From contig NZ_JABMCZ010000001.1 of the NCBI RefSeq assembly GCF_013186535.1, positions 2,108,001 through 2,172,000 on the forward strand: a stretch of DNA of 64,000 bases, read 5' to 3'. Both the position numbers and the translations under genes were made by a program. This document shows, piece by piece, positions 7,751-16,710 of this stretch. How positions within the stretch are numbered: position 1 is the stretch's first letter; each line of letters starts with the position of its first letter. The notes beneath the pieces were generated by a model that saw nothing but the letters and a program-made list of their open reading frames with translations, was not told where the DNA came from and ran no database searches. Source of the DNA: Nocardia terpenica (GTDB taxonomy: Bacteria; Actinomycetota; Actinomycetes; Mycobacteriales; Mycobacteriaceae).

Positions 7751-8779
7751 ATGGTGAATTCCGGAGAATGGGTCGACGACCCCGACTTGTCCATGAACAC
7801 CGTGGCATTTCGCCCGGATCGGCAGCTGGTGGCGAGGGCGGCGGAGGCGGCGGCCATCGCCAACGACTATCCGGACATGACGGCCGCGGGCGCGACCGCC
7901 GCGCTGGCCGAGCATCTCGGGCTGCCCGCCGATCATCTGGTGTTCGGGCCGGGATCGGCCGCGCTGTGCCAGCTTCTGCTGCTGGTCTGCTGCGAGCCGG
8001 GCGCGCAGGTGGTGCACCAGTGGCCGTCGTTCGAGGGCTATCCGTCGATGATCGGGCACGTGCGCGCCGACGCGGTGCCGGTCGCCCTGGACGGGGTGGA
8101 CACCGATCTGGACGCGATGGCCGCAGCGGTCACCGACCGGACCGCGGTGGTCATGCTGTGCAATCCGAACAATCCCACCGGCGCGCTGCTGGATCAGCAG
8201 CGGCTGCGGCGGTTCCTGGACCGGCTGCCCGACCACGTCACGGTGCTGATCGACGAGGCGTACCGGGATTTCGTGCTCGACCCCGGCTACCGCGACGCGC
8301 TCGACCTGGTCCGCGAGGATCCGAGAGTGTGTGTGCTGCGCACGTTTTCGAAGTCCTACCGGCTGGCCGGGCTGCGGATCGGCTACCTCGTCGCCCAGCC
8401 CGCGCTGACCGCGCGCCTGGCCGTCCTGCGCATGTTCTTCGCGCCCAGCGCTCCGGCGCAGGCCGCCGCGGTGGCCGCCCTGGCCGGGGTCGCGGAGATG
8501 CGGCAGCGGTGCGCGCAGGTCGGCGCGGAGCGAACCCGCCTGCGGGACCTGCTGATCGAGCAGGGCTGGCAGGTTCCGGTGAGCCAGGCCAACTTTCTGT
8601 GGGTGCCCACTCCCGACGCGGGCGAATTCACCAGGCACTGCGCCGCCTACGGCCTGCGGGTGCGCGAGTGGGCCGAGCGCGGGGTGCGCGTGACGATCGG
8701 CAGTCCGGCGACCAACGACGCGTTCGCGGAGGTGGCCGCCGGATTCCGGGCCGCCGCCCGGCAGGCGGTCGCGCCGTGA
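7751..8779 (+). CDS. HisC-like class I/II PLP aminotransferase
   Basis: The protein has 342 residues with the fold-type I signature: substrate/PLP motif CNPNNPTG at ~137-144, the PLP Asp in LIDEAYRDF, and the Schiff-base lysine in TFSKSYRLAGLRIGY (Lys ~201). It resembles histidinol-phosphate aminotransferase in length and motifs. ATG at 7751 is chosen over a GTG at 7706 because GGAGGG sits seven bases before it. It is the first gene of the plus-strand operon, and its stop overlaps the GTG of the prenyl synthase. In this setting it may transaminate a keto intermediate or form an amino-acid-like part of the product; it is unlikely to serve histidine synthesis, since no other his gene is near. 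Confidence 0.9.
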   Translation: MVNSGEWVDDPDLSMNTVAFRPDRQLVARAAEAAAIANDYPDMTAAGATAALAEHLGLPADHLVFGPGSAALCQLLLLVCCEPGAQVVHQWPSFEGYPSMIGHVRADAVPVALDGVDTDLDAMAAAVTDRTAVVMLCNPNNPTGALLDQQRLRRFLDRLPDHVTVLIDEAYRDFVLDPGYRDALDLVREDPRVCVLRTFSKSYRLAGLRIGYLVAQPALTARLAVLRMFFAPSAPAQAAAVAALAGVAEMRQRCAQVGAERTRLRDLLIEQGWQVPVSQANFLWVPTPDAGEFTRHCAAYGLRVREWAERGVRVTIGSPATNDAFAEVAAGFRAAARQAVAP

Positions 8780-9774
8780 AACCCGGCTATATCGACTCAC
8801 GCACCGAGGAATTCGATCCGGCCCCGGCGCTGCGGCACTATCTGGCCGGGACCGCCGCGGGCGACGGCGACCGGCTCGATGCCGTGACCCGCTACGCCGT
8901 GCAGCCGCCGGGCAAGCTGGTGCGCCCGGTGCTGCTGGTGGAGTCGGCGGCGGCGGTCGGCGCGGATCCCGCCGACCTGGTGCCGATCGCGGTGGCGCTG
9001 GAGTACCTGCACGTGGCCACCCTGGTGCACGACGACATCATCGACGGCGATCTGCTGCGCCGCGGCCGCCCCACCGTGCACGCCCGCTACGGCCGCGACG
9101 AGGCCATCGTGGCCGGGGATGCGTTGCTGCTGGACACCTTTCGCACGCTGACCGAGGCCGCGGAGCTCGGGTTCCCCCCGGCCGCGGTGCTGGAGGCGGT
9201 GCGCATCGTCGCGGTCGCGGGACTGGATCTGTGCCGGGGGCAGGCGATGGAGGCGGGCCTGGCCGGTGACCTGTACTGCGGGATGGCCCGCTACCGCACC
9301 ATGGCCGGGCTGAAGACCGGTGCGCTGTTCATCGCGGCGTGCGCGGCGGGCGCGGTGCTCGGCGGCGGCAGCGGCGAGGAGGTCCGCGCGCTGCGCTCGT
9401 TCGCCGACCATCTCGGCTGCGCCTTCCAGATGCGCGACGATCTGCTGCCGTATCTGGCCGACACCAGCCGGGCGGGCAAGAGCTCGGTCACCGACATCGT
9501 CAATCAGCGGCCGACGTTCCCGGTGCTGGTCGGCATCGAACTGGCCGACACGACGCAGTGCTGGCGCATCGAGCAGTCGCTGAGTGGGCGGCTGCCCGCC
9601 GACGAGGCGCACCGGCTGCTGCGGCAGGTGCTCACCGAGACCGGCGCGCTGGCCGAGGCGTCGGCGCGGGTGGCGGCCGAGGTGGCCGCGGCGCGTGCGG
9701 ATCTCGCGCCGTTCGGTGTGCGCGGGGAGCGGCTGATCGCCTTGGCGGACAGCATGATCGGGCGCACGTGGTGA
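8776..9774 (+). CDS. Polyprenyl diphosphate synthase (class I isoprenyl synthase)
   Basis: The protein has 332 residues. The first aspartate-rich motif DDIID is at ~86-90, followed by the Arg pair in DGDLLRRGRPTVH. The second motif reads FQMRDDLLPYLAD at ~217-229: the third Asp of the usual DDxxD is replaced by Pro. The residue five before the first motif is small (Ala in HVATLVHDD), as in enzymes making C20 or longer chains, whereas an aromatic residue there limits products to C15. It would condense IPP onto an allylic diphosphate to feed the UbiA protein and the cyclase. GTG start overlaps the preceding stop (GTGA), implying translational coupling. Chain length is an inference. Confidence 0.92.
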   Translation: MKPGYIDSRTEEFDPAPALRHYLAGTAAGDGDRLDAVTRYAVQPPGKLVRPVLLVESAAAVGADPADLVPIAVALEYLHVATLVHDDIIDGDLLRRGRPTVHARYGRDEAIVAGDALLLDTFRTLTEAAELGFPPAAVLEAVRIVAVAGLDLCRGQAMEAGLAGDLYCGMARYRTMAGLKTGALFIAACAAGAVLGGGSGEEVRALRSFADHLGCAFQMRDDLLPYLADTSRAGKSSVTDIVNQRPTFPVLVGIELADTTQCWRIEQSLSGRLPADEAHRLLRQVLTETGALAEASARVAAEVAAARADLAPFGVRGERLIALADSMIGRTW

Positions 9775-10739
9775 GCGCGCGCACCCGGCGGCACTGGTGG
9801 GCGCACGTGGAGACCTGCCGCCCCTACACCCTGGCCTATCCCGGCCTGGCGGGCCTGGCGGGCGCGGCCCTGGGCGGGCATCCCGCACCCGCGCAATGGA
9901 TGACGGCGTGGCTGGCGCCGACGCTGGTGTGGGCCGCGGGCCTGTACCTGGGTGACTACCTCGACCGCGAGTTGGACGCGGGCAGCAAACCGCACCGGCC
10001 GATCCCGTCGGGGCGGCTGCGCCCGGGGACCGCGGTGGCGGTGGGCGCGGGCTGCGTGGCGGTCGCGCTGGCGGTGACGGCGCTGGTCCAGGCGTGGGCG
10101 GTCGCGGTGGCGGTGCTGGGCGCGGTCGGCGTGGTGGTCTACAGCAAGGTGCTCAAGCCGCGCGGCATCTTCGGCAATCTGGCGCGCGGGCTGCTGACCG
10201 GCCTGGTGCTGCTGTTCGCGGCGACCGTGGTGGACGGCCATCCGGTCGCGCTCGCCTGGGCGTGGGCGTGCGTGTTCCTGGTGCAGGACACCGCGTCGAA
10301 TCTGGTCGGCACCGTGCGCGATACCGCCGGGGATCGGGCGGGCGGGTACCGCACGCTGCCGGTGGTGATCGGCGCGCGGGCCGCGAGCTGGTGTGCGGCA
10401 GCGCTTTTCGCCGCCGCCATGGCGGCGGCCGTGGCGCTGGCGGTCATCGGCGGGCTGGGTGCGGTGGGCGGCGGGCTGGTGCTCGCGGCCGTCTGCCTGG
10501 GCCTGGCCGGGTACCGGGTGCTGCTCGGCGGCGACCCGGCCGATCCGCGGCGGGCGCTGCGCACCCACGAGATCCTGATCGCCGAGCGGCTGGTGCTGGC
10601 CGCCGCGGTCGCCTCCGGCGGCCTCGGGGCGCCGGTCGCGGTCGTGATTCTGGTTGCGGCGCTGGCGATCTCCCTGTCCACGCAGGCGCTGCTGCGGCGC
10701 CGGCACGAATTCGGCGATATCCCTGTGAGGTCGGCATGA
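9771..10739 (+). CDS. UbiA-family membrane prenyltransferase
   Basis: The protein has 322 residues and is very hydrophobic, with about eight or nine membrane helices. Both UbiA aspartate motifs are present: GDYLDRELDAGSKPHRPIPS from ~61 and GTVRDTAGDRAGG at ~180-192. These bind magnesium-diphosphate of the prenyl donor. The family transfers prenyl chains to aromatic acids, quinone precursors or heme, and some members are terpene cyclases. Here the donor should come from the adjacent synthase, and a chorismate-derived hydroxybenzoate is a plausible acceptor given the chorismatase in the same operon. GTG start overlaps the upstream stop. The acceptor is not proven by sequence. Confidence 0.9.
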   Translation: MSARTRRHWWAHVETCRPYTLAYPGLAGLAGAALGGHPAPAQWMTAWLAPTLVWAAGLYLGDYLDRELDAGSKPHRPIPSGRLRPGTAVAVGAGCVAVALAVTALVQAWAVAVAVLGAVGVVVYSKVLKPRGIFGNLARGLLTGLVLLFAATVVDGHPVALAWAWACVFLVQDTASNLVGTVRDTAGDRAGGYRTLPVVIGARAASWCAAALFAAAMAAAVALAVIGGLGAVGGGLVLAAVCLGLAGYRVLLGGDPADPRRALRTHEILIAERLVLAAAVASGGLGAPVAVVILVAALAISLSTQALLRRRHEFGDIPVRSA

Positions 10740-12406
10740 CCACCCGCACGATCGATACCGCGCTCGAGACCGGTGCGGAGGCCGTGCTGCGCCACCGCGC
10801 CGCCGACGGGCTGTTCGACTACGACTCCGGGGTCGGCGCGACGCTGGCCACCGCGGGCGCGACTCTCGTTCTGCACCTGCACGATCCGGTCGGCTCCCGC
10901 GCGTATGTGACGGGCGGGGTCGCGCACCTGAGCCGGACACAGAACGGCGACGGCGGCTGGGGTTCGGTGCCCGGCCAGCCCACCGAGGCGGTCACCACCG
11001 CCATCGCGGCCGCCGTGCTGCACCTGGTGGACGCCGACGGCAGCGGCGACCGCGTGCGGGCCGGGCGGGCCGCGCTGGACCGGCTCGGCGGGCTGTCCGG
11101 CATCGCCGACCCCGCGCTGTCGGCGGTGTGCCACCGTTTTCACGCCATGGCCGGGTGGGCGCCGCCCGCGCCGGTTCGGGTGCCGCTGTGGGTGTTCGCG
11201 CTGCCGCGGCTGCGGCGCACCCGGATGTCGTTCCGGTCCGGGGTGCTGGCCGCCACCGCGCTCGCCCAGGCGCGCGCCGAACCCGGCGGGCTGCTGCGCC
11301 GCCTGATCGACCACGCCGCCACCCCCGCCGCGCTGCGGGTGCTGTACGGCATCCATCGCGACGAGGGCGGCACCGGCGCGTTCGGCGCCGACGCCTGGGC
11401 GGCCGGGATGACCGGGTTGGGGCTCGTACGCTCCGGCGCCGCACCGGATCTCACCGAGGCCATCGCGGACTTCCTGCGCCGCAGCGTCTTCGCCGACGGC
11501 TCCTGGACGATCGTCGAAATCCGGCTCACCTACACCGGTTTCGCGGCCACCGGCCTGTGCGATGCGGGCTACGGGGCCGATCCGCGGCTGGCGGTGACCG
11601 CCGACGGCGTGCGCGCCGCGCAGCTGACCCGGCCGTTCACCATGCTGGACTGCCCGCCCGGCGGCTGGAGCTACTCCGGGCCCGACGGCTGGCCGGTCAC
11701 CCTGGAATCGGCGGAACTGCTGTCGGCGCTGGCGAAAATGCCGGGCGCGGACCGCGATCCGCACGTGGCGCGGGGCGCGCGCTGGCTGGCCGGGCGGCAG
11801 GACACCCGCGGCTCGTGGAGCCTGTGGGTGCGCGACACCGCCCTCGCCAACGACGGCCCGTGCCCGTACCTGACCGCGCAGGCCGTCGACGCGCTGCTGG
11901 ACGCCGGAATCCCACCCGAGGACAACGGGATTCGGCGCGCGGCGCGCTGGCTGGCCGGGGTGCAGCGGCCCGACGGCTCGTTCGAATCGCTGTGGTACCG
12001 CGGCCACACCGCCGGGACCGCGCAGGTGATCGGCGCGCTGGCGCGGATCACCGACCCGGCCACCGACCCCACCGTGCGCGGCGGCGTGCGCTGGCTGCTG
12101 GCGACCCAGCACTCGGACGGATCGTGGGGTCCCGGCGACGGCCGGGCGGGCTCGGTGGAGGAGACCGCGTGGGCGCTGCGCGCCCTGCTCGAGGCCGGAA
12201 TCGCCCCCGGCACAGCCGAAATCGACCGCGCCGCGGACTGGCTGCTGGCCCGGCAGCAACCCGACGGGCACTGGCCCGAGGCGCCGGTCAGCGCCTACAT
12301 CCGGCACTGCGTGCACTACCCCAACGGCGCGATCACCGCGGGCCTGGCCCTGCGCGCGCTGGCCGCCTATCGCCGCGGCCTCGGCAGGAAGGACGACGAT
12401 GGCTAG
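10736..12406 (+). CDS. Squalene-hopene-cyclase-like protein lacking the DxDD motif
   Basis: The protein has 556 residues built of prenyltransferase/squalene-oxidase alpha-alpha repeats. QW-type motifs recur: QNGDGGWG (~69), QDTRGSWSLW (~355), QRPDGSF (~410), QHSDGSWG (~458), QQPDGHW (~507). It is shorter than squalene-hopene cyclases (~630) and near the size of bacterial class II diterpene cyclases. Where those have PGGW...YYPDVDDTA, this protein has PGGWSYSGPDGWPVTLESAE (~308-327). The catalytic DxDD is thus replaced by TLE, leaving one Glu. That fits a cyclase acting on an epoxide, which needs a weaker acid, or a non-catalytic protein. ATGA overlap with the UbiA gene. Confidence 0.85.
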   Translation: MTTRTIDTALETGAEAVLRHRAADGLFDYDSGVGATLATAGATLVLHLHDPVGSRAYVTGGVAHLSRTQNGDGGWGSVPGQPTEAVTTAIAAAVLHLVDADGSGDRVRAGRAALDRLGGLSGIADPALSAVCHRFHAMAGWAPPAPVRVPLWVFALPRLRRTRMSFRSGVLAATALAQARAEPGGLLRRLIDHAATPAALRVLYGIHRDEGGTGAFGADAWAAGMTGLGLVRSGAAPDLTEAIADFLRRSVFADGSWTIVEIRLTYTGFAATGLCDAGYGADPRLAVTADGVRAAQLTRPFTMLDCPPGGWSYSGPDGWPVTLESAELLSALAKMPGADRDPHVARGARWLAGRQDTRGSWSLWVRDTALANDGPCPYLTAQAVDALLDAGIPPEDNGIRRAARWLAGVQRPDGSFESLWYRGHTAGTAQVIGALARITDPATDPTVRGGVRWLLATQHSDGSWGPGDGRAGSVEETAWALRALLEAGIAPGTAEIDRAADWLLARQQPDGHWPEAPVSAYIRHCVHYPNGAITAGLALRALAAYRRGLGRKDDDG

Positions 12407-13667
12407 TGGAACCGACGCCGACGCCGTGGTGTGCGGCGCGGGAGCGGGCGGCCTGGCCGCGGCCTGCGCGCTCGCGGCGGCCGGGCTGGCGGTGATCGTC
12501 CTGGACAAACAGCGACAGCCGCCGTCGATCGCGAAGGGTGAACTGCTGCAACCGGGTTCGCTCACCGCGCTGGATCGGTGGGGAGTGACTCGACGGCTGC
12601 TGGCGGCGGGCGGCGTGGAGATCGACCGGCTGTGCGCCCGCGCGAGCGACGGGCGGGCACTGCTGGAACTGGACTATCCGGGGCTGCTCGGCGGCCGCCG
12701 ACGGATCCTGTCCGCCGACTACCCGACGATTCTCGCCGCCCTGGCCGACAGCCTGCCGCCGGGCGTGCGGGTGCATCGCGGCGTGCCGGTGCGCGGGCCG
12801 CTGCACGACGACACCGGACGGGTGTGCGGAGTCGAGGTGGCCGACGAGCGGCTCGGCAGCGTGCGCGCGCCGCTGGTGGTGGCCGCCGACGGCGCGGCCT
12901 CCGGACTGCGCGCGGCGGCGGGGATCGCCGTCGCCCGCACCCAGTATCCGCACCGGCTGGTGTCGTTCGACGTGCCCGGCGCCCGGGACGAGGAATTGAC
13001 CGCCTACGTCACCGATCGCGGTCTGCGCCTGGTGTATCCGCTGCCGCACGCGCGCACCCGGCTCTACATCCAGGCCGGTCCGCAGGAGCTGCGCGGCCGC
13101 GACGACGCGGCCATGCGGCGCTGGGCGGTCGAGGCGACCGCCGGGATCGCGGCCCTGGCCCCGCTCGCCGAGCTGCTGCTCGATCCGCGCACCCAGCGCC
13201 AATTGTTCTCCGTGCCACGGTATCTGGTGGACCGGCTGGCGCTGCCCGGCCTGGCGCTGGTGGGCGAGTCCGCGCACGCGGTGCATCCGATGGCCGCGCA
13301 GGGCATGAACTCCGCCATCGCCGACGCGGCCGAGCTGGCCGACCGGATCACCGCGGTGGGCGCGGCGGACCCGGCCGCCCTCGATCGGGCGCTGACCGAC
13401 TACGAGCGGGTCCGGCTGCCGCAGCTGCGGCACGTGGCCACCGTGAGCCACAATGCTTCGCGCATGCTCACCGCGGTCTCGCCGGTGGGGCGCCGGCTCG
13501 GGCGGCGGCTGCTGCGCGGCACGGCGAACAATCCGCGGCTGCTGGCGGCGACCTGCCGCAATATCGCCGGGGTGAACCCCGCCCCGCTGGGCATGGTCGA
13601 CCGGCTCTACCAATTGGGCCTGCTGCCCGCCCAGCGTGGCCGCGACATCGAGGAGGCGATGTGCTGA
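12399..13667 (+). CDS. FAD-dependent monooxygenase (UbiH/squalene-epoxidase-like)
   Basis: The protein has 422 residues. The N-terminal dinucleotide fold shows VVCGAGAGGLAAA (~10-22). The second FAD motif is LVGESAHAVHPMAAQGMN (GE rather than the usual GD) and the middle DG motif is VVAADGAASGLR. This is the single-component flavin monooxygenase group that includes phenol hydroxylases, UbiH and squalene epoxidase. Because it directly follows the cyclase, with an eight-base overlap, epoxidation of the polyprenyl chain before cyclisation is an attractive role; aromatic hydroxylation is the alternative. No membrane anchor is obvious. The start ATG lies within the end of the cyclase gene. Confidence 0.88.
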   Translation: MASGTDADAVVCGAGAGGLAAACALAAAGLAVIVLDKQRQPPSIAKGELLQPGSLTALDRWGVTRRLLAAGGVEIDRLCARASDGRALLELDYPGLLGGRRRILSADYPTILAALADSLPPGVRVHRGVPVRGPLHDDTGRVCGVEVADERLGSVRAPLVVAADGAASGLRAAAGIAVARTQYPHRLVSFDVPGARDEELTAYVTDRGLRLVYPLPHARTRLYIQAGPQELRGRDDAAMRRWAVEATAGIAALAPLAELLLDPRTQRQLFSVPRYLVDRLALPGLALVGESAHAVHPMAAQGMNSAIADAAELADRITAVGAADPAALDRALTDYERVRLPQLRHVATVSHNASRMLTAVSPVGRRLGRRLLRGTANNPRLLAATCRNIAGVNPAPLGMVDRLYQLGLLPAQRGRDIEEAMC

Positions 13668-14869
13668 CCGAAGAGCACGCCTGGCGGCTGCCGGTGGTGC
13701 GCGACGGCGCGTACGACCTGCCCGCCGTCTGCCGGTCCATGCAGCAGGCCGGGCCGATCGTGCCCGCCCGCACCCCGAACGGGAAGACGGTGTGGGTGGT
13801 GACCCGGCACGCGGAAGTCCGCCGGGTGCTGGCGGATTCGCGGACCACCGCCGATCGCGCGCACCCGAACTTCCCGTCGTTCGAGCAGTCCGCGGACGCG
13901 CCGGTGCTGATCTCCGGGCCGAATCCGTTTCTGGTGTCGATGGATCCGCCCGCGCACACCCGGGCGCGCGGCGATCTGAAGCGGGAGTTCGAGGAGCGGC
14001 GCATCCGCGACTACGCGCCGGTGGTGGAGAAGATCATCGCCGAGGCCGTGGGGCAGCTGCGGGCCGGGCCGCGGCCGGTGGATCTGGTGGCGGAGTTCGC
14101 GCTGCGGGTGCCGTCGCGGGTCATCTGTGAACTGCTCGGCGTGCCGTATGCCGACCACGACTTCTTCGAATCCCGCACGCCCGCACTGATCGACAACACC
14201 GTCACGCCCGAACAGGGCCGGGCCGCGTTCGGCGAGATCCACGAGTACCTCACCGGGCTGGTCGCCGCGCAGGAGGCCGATCCCGGTGACGACATCATCG
14301 GCAACTATGTGCGCGCGACCCGCGAACGCGGCGACTACCGGCGCGAAGCCCTGGTGTCGCATGCGTTCCTGCTGCTGATCGCGGGGCACGAGACCACCGC
14401 GAATCAGATCGCGCTGAGCGCGCTGGCCCTGATGCAGCGCCCGGAGCTGCGCGAGCATCTCGACGGCGACCCCGTCCGGATGGCGAGCGCGGTGGACGAG
14501 ATGCTGCGGTATTTCACCATCGTGGACACCGTGTCGCGGGTGGCCACCGCCGATATCGAGATCGGCGGGGTCACCATTCGCGCCGGGGACGGGATCGTGG
14601 CCCTGTGCACGATCGCCAACCGCGACCCCGACGTGTATGCCGACCCCGACGAGCTGGATCTCACCCGTGGCAGCCGCAGGCACCTGGCCTTCGGCTTCGG
14701 CCCGCACCAGTGCCTCGGCCAGGGCCTGGCCCGCCTGGAACTGGAACTGGCCCTGCGCACCCTGGTCACCGAGCTGCCGGGCATGCGGCTGGCGGTTCCG
14801 GCGACGGAATTGGAATTCAAGGGCACCACTTCGGCTTTCGGGGTTCGTCGGCTTCCGGTGACGTGGTAG
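13661..14869 (+). CDS. Cytochrome P450
   Basis: The protein has 402 residues, typical of soluble bacterial P450s. Motifs: oxygen-binding helix AGHETT at ~241-246, ExxR in DEMLRYF (~279-285), heme loop FGFGPHQCLGQGLARLE with Cys ~351. It uses external ferredoxin and reductase, which are not encoded here. GTG at 13661 is chosen because GAGGAGG lies six bases upstream; it overlaps the FAD monooxygenase stop. Within the cluster it probably hydroxylates the terpene skeleton to create an attachment point for sugar or acyl groups, which is an inference. The stop codon is followed after one base by the repeat-family hairpin. Confidence 0.93.
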   Translation: MLTEEHAWRLPVVRDGAYDLPAVCRSMQQAGPIVPARTPNGKTVWVVTRHAEVRRVLADSRTTADRAHPNFPSFEQSADAPVLISGPNPFLVSMDPPAHTRARGDLKREFEERRIRDYAPVVEKIIAEAVGQLRAGPRPVDLVAEFALRVPSRVICELLGVPYADHDFFESRTPALIDNTVTPEQGRAAFGEIHEYLTGLVAAQEADPGDDIIGNYVRATRERGDYRREALVSHAFLLLIAGHETTANQIALSALALMQRPELREHLDGDPVRMASAVDEMLRYFTIVDTVSRVATADIEIGGVTIRAGDGIVALCTIANRDPDVYADPDELDLTRGSRRHLAFGFGPHQCLGQGLARLELELALRTLVTELPGMRLAVPATELEFKGTTSAFGVRRLPVTW

Positions 14870-14870
14870 G

Positions 14871-15054
14871 TCCCGGCCAAAAGCATGCCGGGAACAAATC
14901 GGAGGGCGCGTGCTGGAACAAATCGGAGGGCGCGTGCTGGAACAAATCGGAGGGTGCGTGCTGGAACAAAGCAGAGGGTGCGCGCCGGAACGAAGCAGAG
15001 GGCGCGTGTCGGGAGCGAAGCAGAGGGCAGCCGGGAGCACATCGGAGGGTCGAC
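14871..15054. repeat. Stem-loop with about 7-unit tandem tail inside the operon (copy C)
   Basis: The head at 14871-14893 is TCCCGGC, loop CAAAAGCAT, GCCGGGA (seven pairs). Starting with the 3' arm at 14887, units of mostly 24 bp run to about 15054 (25, 24, 24, 24, 24, 22 bp and a last diverged one). Within units the core AACAAATCGGAGGG is kept, then drifts to AACAAAGCAGAGGG. The tail ends just before the ligase gene. It is the only sizeable gap in an otherwise tightly overlapping operon, so it may terminate or attenuate transcription, or stabilise the upstream mRNA. Confidence 0.9.
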
Positions 15055-15072
15055 GGAAGTGAAGGGACTGCT

Positions 15073-16710
15073 GTGGTGGGATTGAGCAGCGGGTCGCTGG
15101 GTGGGGCGATGTGGGAGTGGGCGCGGCGCGGCGGGGATCGGGTCGCGCTGTGGGACGACGCCGGTGCGGTGAGTTACGCGGCGCTGGCGCGGCGGGCCGA
15201 TGCGCTGGCGGTGGTGTTGCGGGAGGTGGGGATCGGGCGGGGGGATCGGGTGCTGATGCAGCTGCCCAACGGGTGGGAGCTGGTGGTGGGGATGCTGGCG
15301 GTGCAGCGGGCCGGGGCGGCGGCGATTCCGGCGCTCATGGGGCATCGGCTGCACGATCTGACGCGGATCGCCGAGACCGCCGGTGTGGCGGCCGTTTTCA
15401 CCGTCGACACCCATCAGGGGCACGATCATCGCGGCGATGCGCATCGGCTGGCCGCCGGGCGGCCGGTGTTCGTGGCGGGGGAGGACGTGGGCGCCGCCGA
15501 TATCGATCTGCGCCGCGCGTGCGAGCACCGGGTCGAGGAGGCGGACCGGGTGCGCGCCGACCTGGACCGGCACGACCCGGACGTCGACGAGGACGCGGTG
15601 ATCCTGCTGTCGGGCGGCACCACCGGCCGTCCCAAGCTGGTGCCGCACACCCATCGCGACTACCGGCACGCCTTCCGGGCGTGCGCGGCCGCGAGCGGGG
15701 TGGACGCGGCGACGGTGTATCTGGCGGCATTGCCTGTCGCACACAACTTTTCGCTGGCCTCGCCGGGCATCCTCGGCGTGCTCGACGCCGGGGGCACCGT
15801 GGTGCTGGGCCGCTCGCCCAGTCCCGAGGCCGCGTTCGCGGCGATCGCCCGGCACGGGGTGACGATGTCGGCCCTGGTCCCGGCCGTGGCCCGGCGCTGG
15901 GCCGAGCATGCCCGGTCCTCGCCCGCCGCCCGCGCCGCGGTGGCCGGTCTGCGCCTGCTGCAACTCGGTGGCGCGGTCACGCCGCCCGACCTCGCCGCCG
16001 AGGTGGAAGGGGCCCTCGGGGTCACCGTGCAGCAGGTGTACGGGATGTCGGAGGGGCCGGTGTGCATGACCTCGCCGGACGATCCGCCCGAATTCCGGTA
16101 CCACACCCAGGGATTGCCGGTCACCGGCGACGAGATCCGCCTGCTCGACACCGCCGGGCAGGAGGCCGACGCGGGAACGGTCGGGGAGGTGGTGACCCGC
16201 GGACCGTCGCTGGTGCGCGGCTATCTCGGCGCCGCCGACGACAGCGCGTTCACCGCCGACGGCTGGTACCACACCGGTGATCTGGCCCGCCGCCGCGCGG
16301 ACGGTCGGATCGACATCGCCGGGCGCATCAAGGATCTCGTCAATCGCGGCGGCGAGAAGATCTCGGTGGTGGAGGTCGAGACGGTGCTGTACGGGCTGCC
16401 CGGGATCGCGGCCGCGGCGGTGGTGTCGCTGCCGCACCCGGACCTCGGCGAATGCATCGCGGCCGCCGTCGTTCCCGCCGCCGGGACCGCGGTGGATCTC
16501 CCACGGGTCCGGAAGTTCTTCGCCGACACCGGCGTTGCCGCGCACAAGACGCCCGACGCACTGTTCGTCGTGGACGACATCCCGCGGACCGGCATGGGCA
16601 AGGTGGATCGCCCGACGCTGCGGGACCGGTTGACGGCGGCGCGATCCGCCGCGAACGACAATGCGAAGGATGGTGTTCGTGCGTGCGGTACGGTCGGCGC
16701 TGAGCTGTGA
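15073..16710 (+). CDS. Aryl-acid AMP ligase (EntE/DhbE-like)
   Basis: The protein has about 545 residues and is an ANL-superfamily adenylating enzyme. P-loop LLSGGTTGRPKLVPHTH at ~178-194, A5 motif YGMSEGPV, GWYHTGD, hinge GRIKDLVNRGGEKIS, and C-terminal catalytic lysine in RTGMGKVDR. Length and the motif string YGMSEG resemble 2,3-dihydroxybenzoate- and salicylate-activating enzymes. It would activate the chorismatase-derived hydroxybenzoate as acyl-AMP, and then as a thioester, for transfer by the acyltransferase two genes downstream. No stand-alone carrier protein is visible, so CoA may be the carrier. GTG 15073 is preceded by GAAGGGA; a GTG three bases later and an ATG at 15109 are alternatives. 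Confidence 0.88.
   Translation: MVGLSSGSLGGAMWEWARRGGDRVALWDDAGAVSYAALARRADALAVVLREVGIGRGDRVLMQLPNGWELVVGMLAVQRAGAAAIPALMGHRLHDLTRIAETAGVAAVFTVDTHQGHDHRGDAHRLAAGRPVFVAGEDVGAADIDLRRACEHRVEEADRVRADLDRHDPDVDEDAVILLSGGTTGRPKLVPHTHRDYRHAFRACAAASGVDAATVYLAALPVAHNFSLASPGILGVLDAGGTVVLGRSPSPEAAFAAIARHGVTMSALVPAVARRWAEHARSSPAARAAVAGLRLLQLGGAVTPPDLAAEVEGALGVTVQQVYGMSEGPVCMTSPDDPPEFRYHTQGLPVTGDEIRLLDTAGQEADAGTVGEVVTRGPSLVRGYLGAADDSAFTADGWYHTGDLARRRADGRIDIAGRIKDLVNRGGEKISVVEVETVLYGLPGIAAAAVVSLPHPDLGECIAAAVVPAAGTAVDLPRVRKFFADTGVAAHKTPDALFVVDDIPRTGMGKVDRPTLRDRLTAARSAANDNAKDGVRACGTVGAEL

Noticed and set aside
14885..15085. Short repetitive open frames in the copy C tail
   Set aside because: They only translate the tandem repeat and have no ribosome site or family features.
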